Shown here one piece after another: positions 5,187-7,165 of a stretch of DNA of 7,165 nt. The stretch comes from Desulfobulbaceae bacterium. Lineage in GTDB: Bacteria; Desulfobacterota; Desulfobulbia; Desulfobulbales; Desulfurivibrionaceae. The position numbers and the translations under genes were made by a program. Below the pieces are notes generated by a model. That model searched no databases. It was not told the origin of the DNA and worked only from the letters and a program-made list of their open reading frames with translations. Each line of letters opens with the position of its first letter. The stretch's first letter is position 1. The stretch lies in contig PWOG01000291.1 of the NCBI GenBank assembly GCA_003557565.1, positions 1 to 7,165 of the forward strand. Direction: 5' to 3'.

Positions 5187-7165
5187 CTACCAGACTTCAC
5201 GTAGGCCTTGTTGTTTGCGGGCCTGGTCCACCAGGCGTTCCAGTTCCACATGCCAGTTGGCATGGATCCTGGCGGCGGAAGGAGCGATCAGTTCCGGCAG
5301 TCCGTAGACCAGGCGGTCCGAGGCGCCCGAGGCTTCGATGACCGCCTCGATGGAACGGGCCCCGAACTTGTATTCCGCCAGCAGCAGCCGCAGCAGCAGC
5401 CCCGAGGTTTTACGGGCGGCTTTTTTCCAGTGGGTGTCCATCTGATGGGCGATGATAAAGGCTCGCTTGATCAGGACCCGCCGCAACTGGGCCAATTCCT
5501 GGGGGCCGGCTTCACTGCAGAGGAGCTCCCGGGGAATCTCGATGTCGTCGATGTCCAGCACCACCCGCAGCCGGCTTAAGAAGTCGGGAATTTTCAGGGT
5601 GCGCACCAGTTGCCGGGTTCCCGGCTCGGAGCTGTCCAGCATGTCCGTCATGCCTTCGTAGCTGGCCTTGACGCCCCCGGCGAAGACGAAAATGGAACGG
5701 CCGATATTGTAGGGCACTCCGTGTACATAGGTGATGCCGTCCTGCATGGAGGGCAGGAAGTAGCGCAGGTAACCGAATTCGTGATTGTCGTAACGGCAGT
5801 CAAACTCGTCCCAGAAAACGATGGGCACCTTGCCTTTGGCCACCGAGGCCCGGATAGCCTCGATGGCGCTGTTGATCTCCTCGGGGCCGTCGAACTGAGT
5901 CAGGTTGAATTCAAAGAAATCAAAGGGGCTGATGTCGAACCGACGACCGATGACCTTGGCTACCTCCTTGACGGCAAAGGACTTGCCCGAGCCGGGGGGG
6001 CCAAAAACCCCCACACACAGCGGCCGCTGAACCTGCTCCCGGGTAACGTAGGAATCCATCACGTTCTGCAGGGTAACCACCGGTTCGACCTCCGCCGGAT
6101 CGGTGGACCGCAGGTTGCCGATACTGAACATCCGCAAGTCGGCGAAGCCGTTTTTCCAGCTCACTTCGTTTTTCAGATAATGCAGGACTTCGGCGATCAC
6201 GCCGATACAATTGGTGGCCAGGCTGCCCAATTGTTCCTGGACGTAAGGGCTGACGGGCCAGGGAAAAAAGTTGCGGACCGTTTCCTTTTTTTCGCTGTGC
6301 CACTGCTGGCAGGAGACCATGTCCAGTTCCCGCTCGAACTCCGGGGTCAGGGGAGGAATATCGATGAAGCAGGGGTCGTTTTCGGCTTCGATAAAGGAAC
6401 AGGGGGTGCCGTCGGGAAAGGTGGAGGAGAAATCCAGCGCCGGCAGCCGCAGGCCGCCGTCAAATGAGTAGCCGCTCTGGTGCAGTAGCTGCCAGTTGTT
6501 GAGCAGCCGGGTGGAATAGTCAAAAAAGGCGTTGCGGCAAAAATAGGGCCCCCCTGATTGGAGCCAGTCGCAGGCAAGCAGGCTGGTGGCCATGGTGTCG
6601 TAGCAGGGAGCCGAACCTTTGTGCCTGGGCGAGCTTTTCTCCGGCAGAAACCCCTGCCGGTGGCGGAAATAGCCTTTTTCAGGACCAACGTACATAATGC
6701 CGTGGGGGTACATCTCGACAATGATATGGCACATGAAACGGCCGTCCTTCCACAGCCCTACTTCGGAGGTCTTCAGGGCCCGCAGGGTCATGGCCACGAT
6801 GGTCTCCCAGATCATCGAACTGTCCATTTCCATGCGGGTGGTTTCCAGATCGGAGAGCCGGCAGAACAGGCAGAATTTTTTCCCAAATTGCTCAGCCCAA
6901 CTCTGCCAGTGGGCTACTCCTGTCCCCAGGCCGATGACCCAGGCTTCGGGATTGAGTTCCTTTAACCGGGAAGTGGCCGCCGGAGCCTGGCCGGTATCGT
7001 CGATGACCATGATCCCCTGGTTGCCGCTCAGCTGGTCCTGGTTTTGCGAGTTGACTGTAAGGTCGCGGGTGCTGGCCCGGCGGCCCTCCGGGGGCAGAAA
7101 CTGCTGGTACATAAACCAGCCATCGGCGGGATCATTTTCCCGGTCGGCCCGGCGATTGCGGAAAA
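5187..7165 (-). CDS. AAA+ ATPase with N-terminal Rossmann/PfkB-like region, 5' end outside window
   Basis: About 658 codons are visible. Residues are numbered from the in-frame Met at 7112, but the frame stays open for 17 more codons to the window edge with no start codon, and that Met lacks a ribosome site, so the gene probably begins beyond the window. Residues 33-190 look like a Rossmann or PfkB-like domain (IMVIDDTGQ at 34-42, WVIGLGTG at 58-65, a MIWETIV helix, then a strand pair about 127-142). Residues 365-600 form an AAA+ module: Walker A GPPGSGKS (371-378), Walker B IVFWDEFD (431-438), a sensor-1-position strand IFVFAGG (474-480), arginine-finger candidates in PDFLSRLR (509-516), and sensor 2 GARSIE (584-589, R586). 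The combination recalls prokaryotic AAA proteins that also carry a RyR-type domain, though no RyR is visible here. No signal peptide or membrane segment is visible. Substrate and role are unknown. Confidence 0.85.
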   Translation of the reverse strand, partial: FRNRRADRENDPADGWFMYQQFLPPEGRRASTRDLTVNSQNQDQLSGNQGIMVIDDTGQAPAATSRLKELNPEAWVIGLGTGVAHWQSWAEQFGKKFCLFCRLSDLETTRMEMDSSMIWETIVAMTLRALKTSEVGLWKDGRFMCHIIVEMYPHGIMYVGPEKGYFRHRQGFLPEKSSPRHKGSAPCYDTMATSLLACDWLQSGGPYFCRNAFFDYSTRLLNNWQLLHQSGYSFDGGLRLPALDFSSTFPDGTPCSFIEAENDPCFIDIPPLTPEFERELDMVSCQQWHSEKKETVRNFFPWPVSPYVQEQLGSLATNCIGVIAEVLHYLKNEVSWKNGFADLRMFSIGNLRSTDPAEVEPVVTLQNVMDSYVTREQVQRPLCVGVFGPPGSGKSFAVKEVAKVIGRRFDISPFDFFEFNLTQFDGPEEINSAIEAIRASVAKGKVPIVFWDEFDCRYDNHEFGYLRYFLPSMQDGITYVHGVPYNIGRSIFVFAGGVKASYEGMTDMLDSSEPGTRQLVRTLKIPDFLSRLRVVLDIDDIEIPRELLCSEAGPQELAQLRRVLIKRAFIIAHQMDTHWKKAARKTSGLLLRLLLAEYKFGARSIEAVIEASGASDRLVYGLPELIAPSAARIHANWHVELERLVDQARKQQGLREVW

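Noticed and set aside
5378..5403. GCAGCAGC-rich tract as a microsatellite or phase-variation tract
   Set aside because: It encodes a leucine-rich helix (LLLRLLLAE) in the AAA+ C-terminal lid. The triplet runs are interrupted and in frame, so codon bias explains it.
5610..6467. Long open frame on the + strand (285 codons) opposite the ATPase
   Set aside because: It is antisense to the clear AAA+ gene, has no recognisable motif and no good ribosome site, and has the Gly/Val/Asp-rich composition expected of a GC-rich shadow frame.

Overview
The window reads as ordinary chromosome of a GC-rich Gram-negative bacterium, most likely a Desulfobacterota (deltaproteobacterial) lineage. This is inferred from the order rplM-rpsI followed by argC, which I recall from Geobacter-like and Desulfobulbus-like genomes, and from the protein sequences. 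No search was possible, so the genus stays open.

Layout. Bases 1-93 hold the intrinsic terminator of an upstream gene and a promoter with a perfect 7+7 palindrome in its spacer. rplM (L13) and rpsI (S9) follow as a two-gene ribosomal operon that ends at a strong terminator (1007-1043). After about 310 bp without a gene comes a forward-strand metabolic cluster: argC (arginine synthesis), truA (tRNA pseudouridine 38-40 synthase; its start overlaps the argC stop by one base) and a class I aspartate aminotransferase. Two reverse-strand genes face this cluster: a DtxR/MntR-type metalloregulator (4598-5089) with its own promoter, and, upstream of it, a large AAA+ ATPase (5187 to the window edge) whose N-terminus lies outside the window.

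The most unusual structure is a pair of about 135-bp intergenic repeats, one just before argC (1150-1285) and one starting directly after the aminotransferase stop codon (4401-4540). They lie in opposite orientations and so bracket the three-gene cluster. Each carries a CGTAC/GTACG hairpin in the middle and imperfect inverted repeats at the ends, like a MITE or a REP/BIME-type element. No transposase is visible.

The two candidates for less-described biology are the AAA+ protein, with an N-terminal Rossmann/PfkB-like region, Cys-rich segments and an atypical sensor-1 strand, and the metalloregulator, whose metal-site residues mix the manganese-type (Asp14) and iron-type (Cys106) sets. I see no tRNA, rRNA, CRISPR array, insertion sequence or phage gene.
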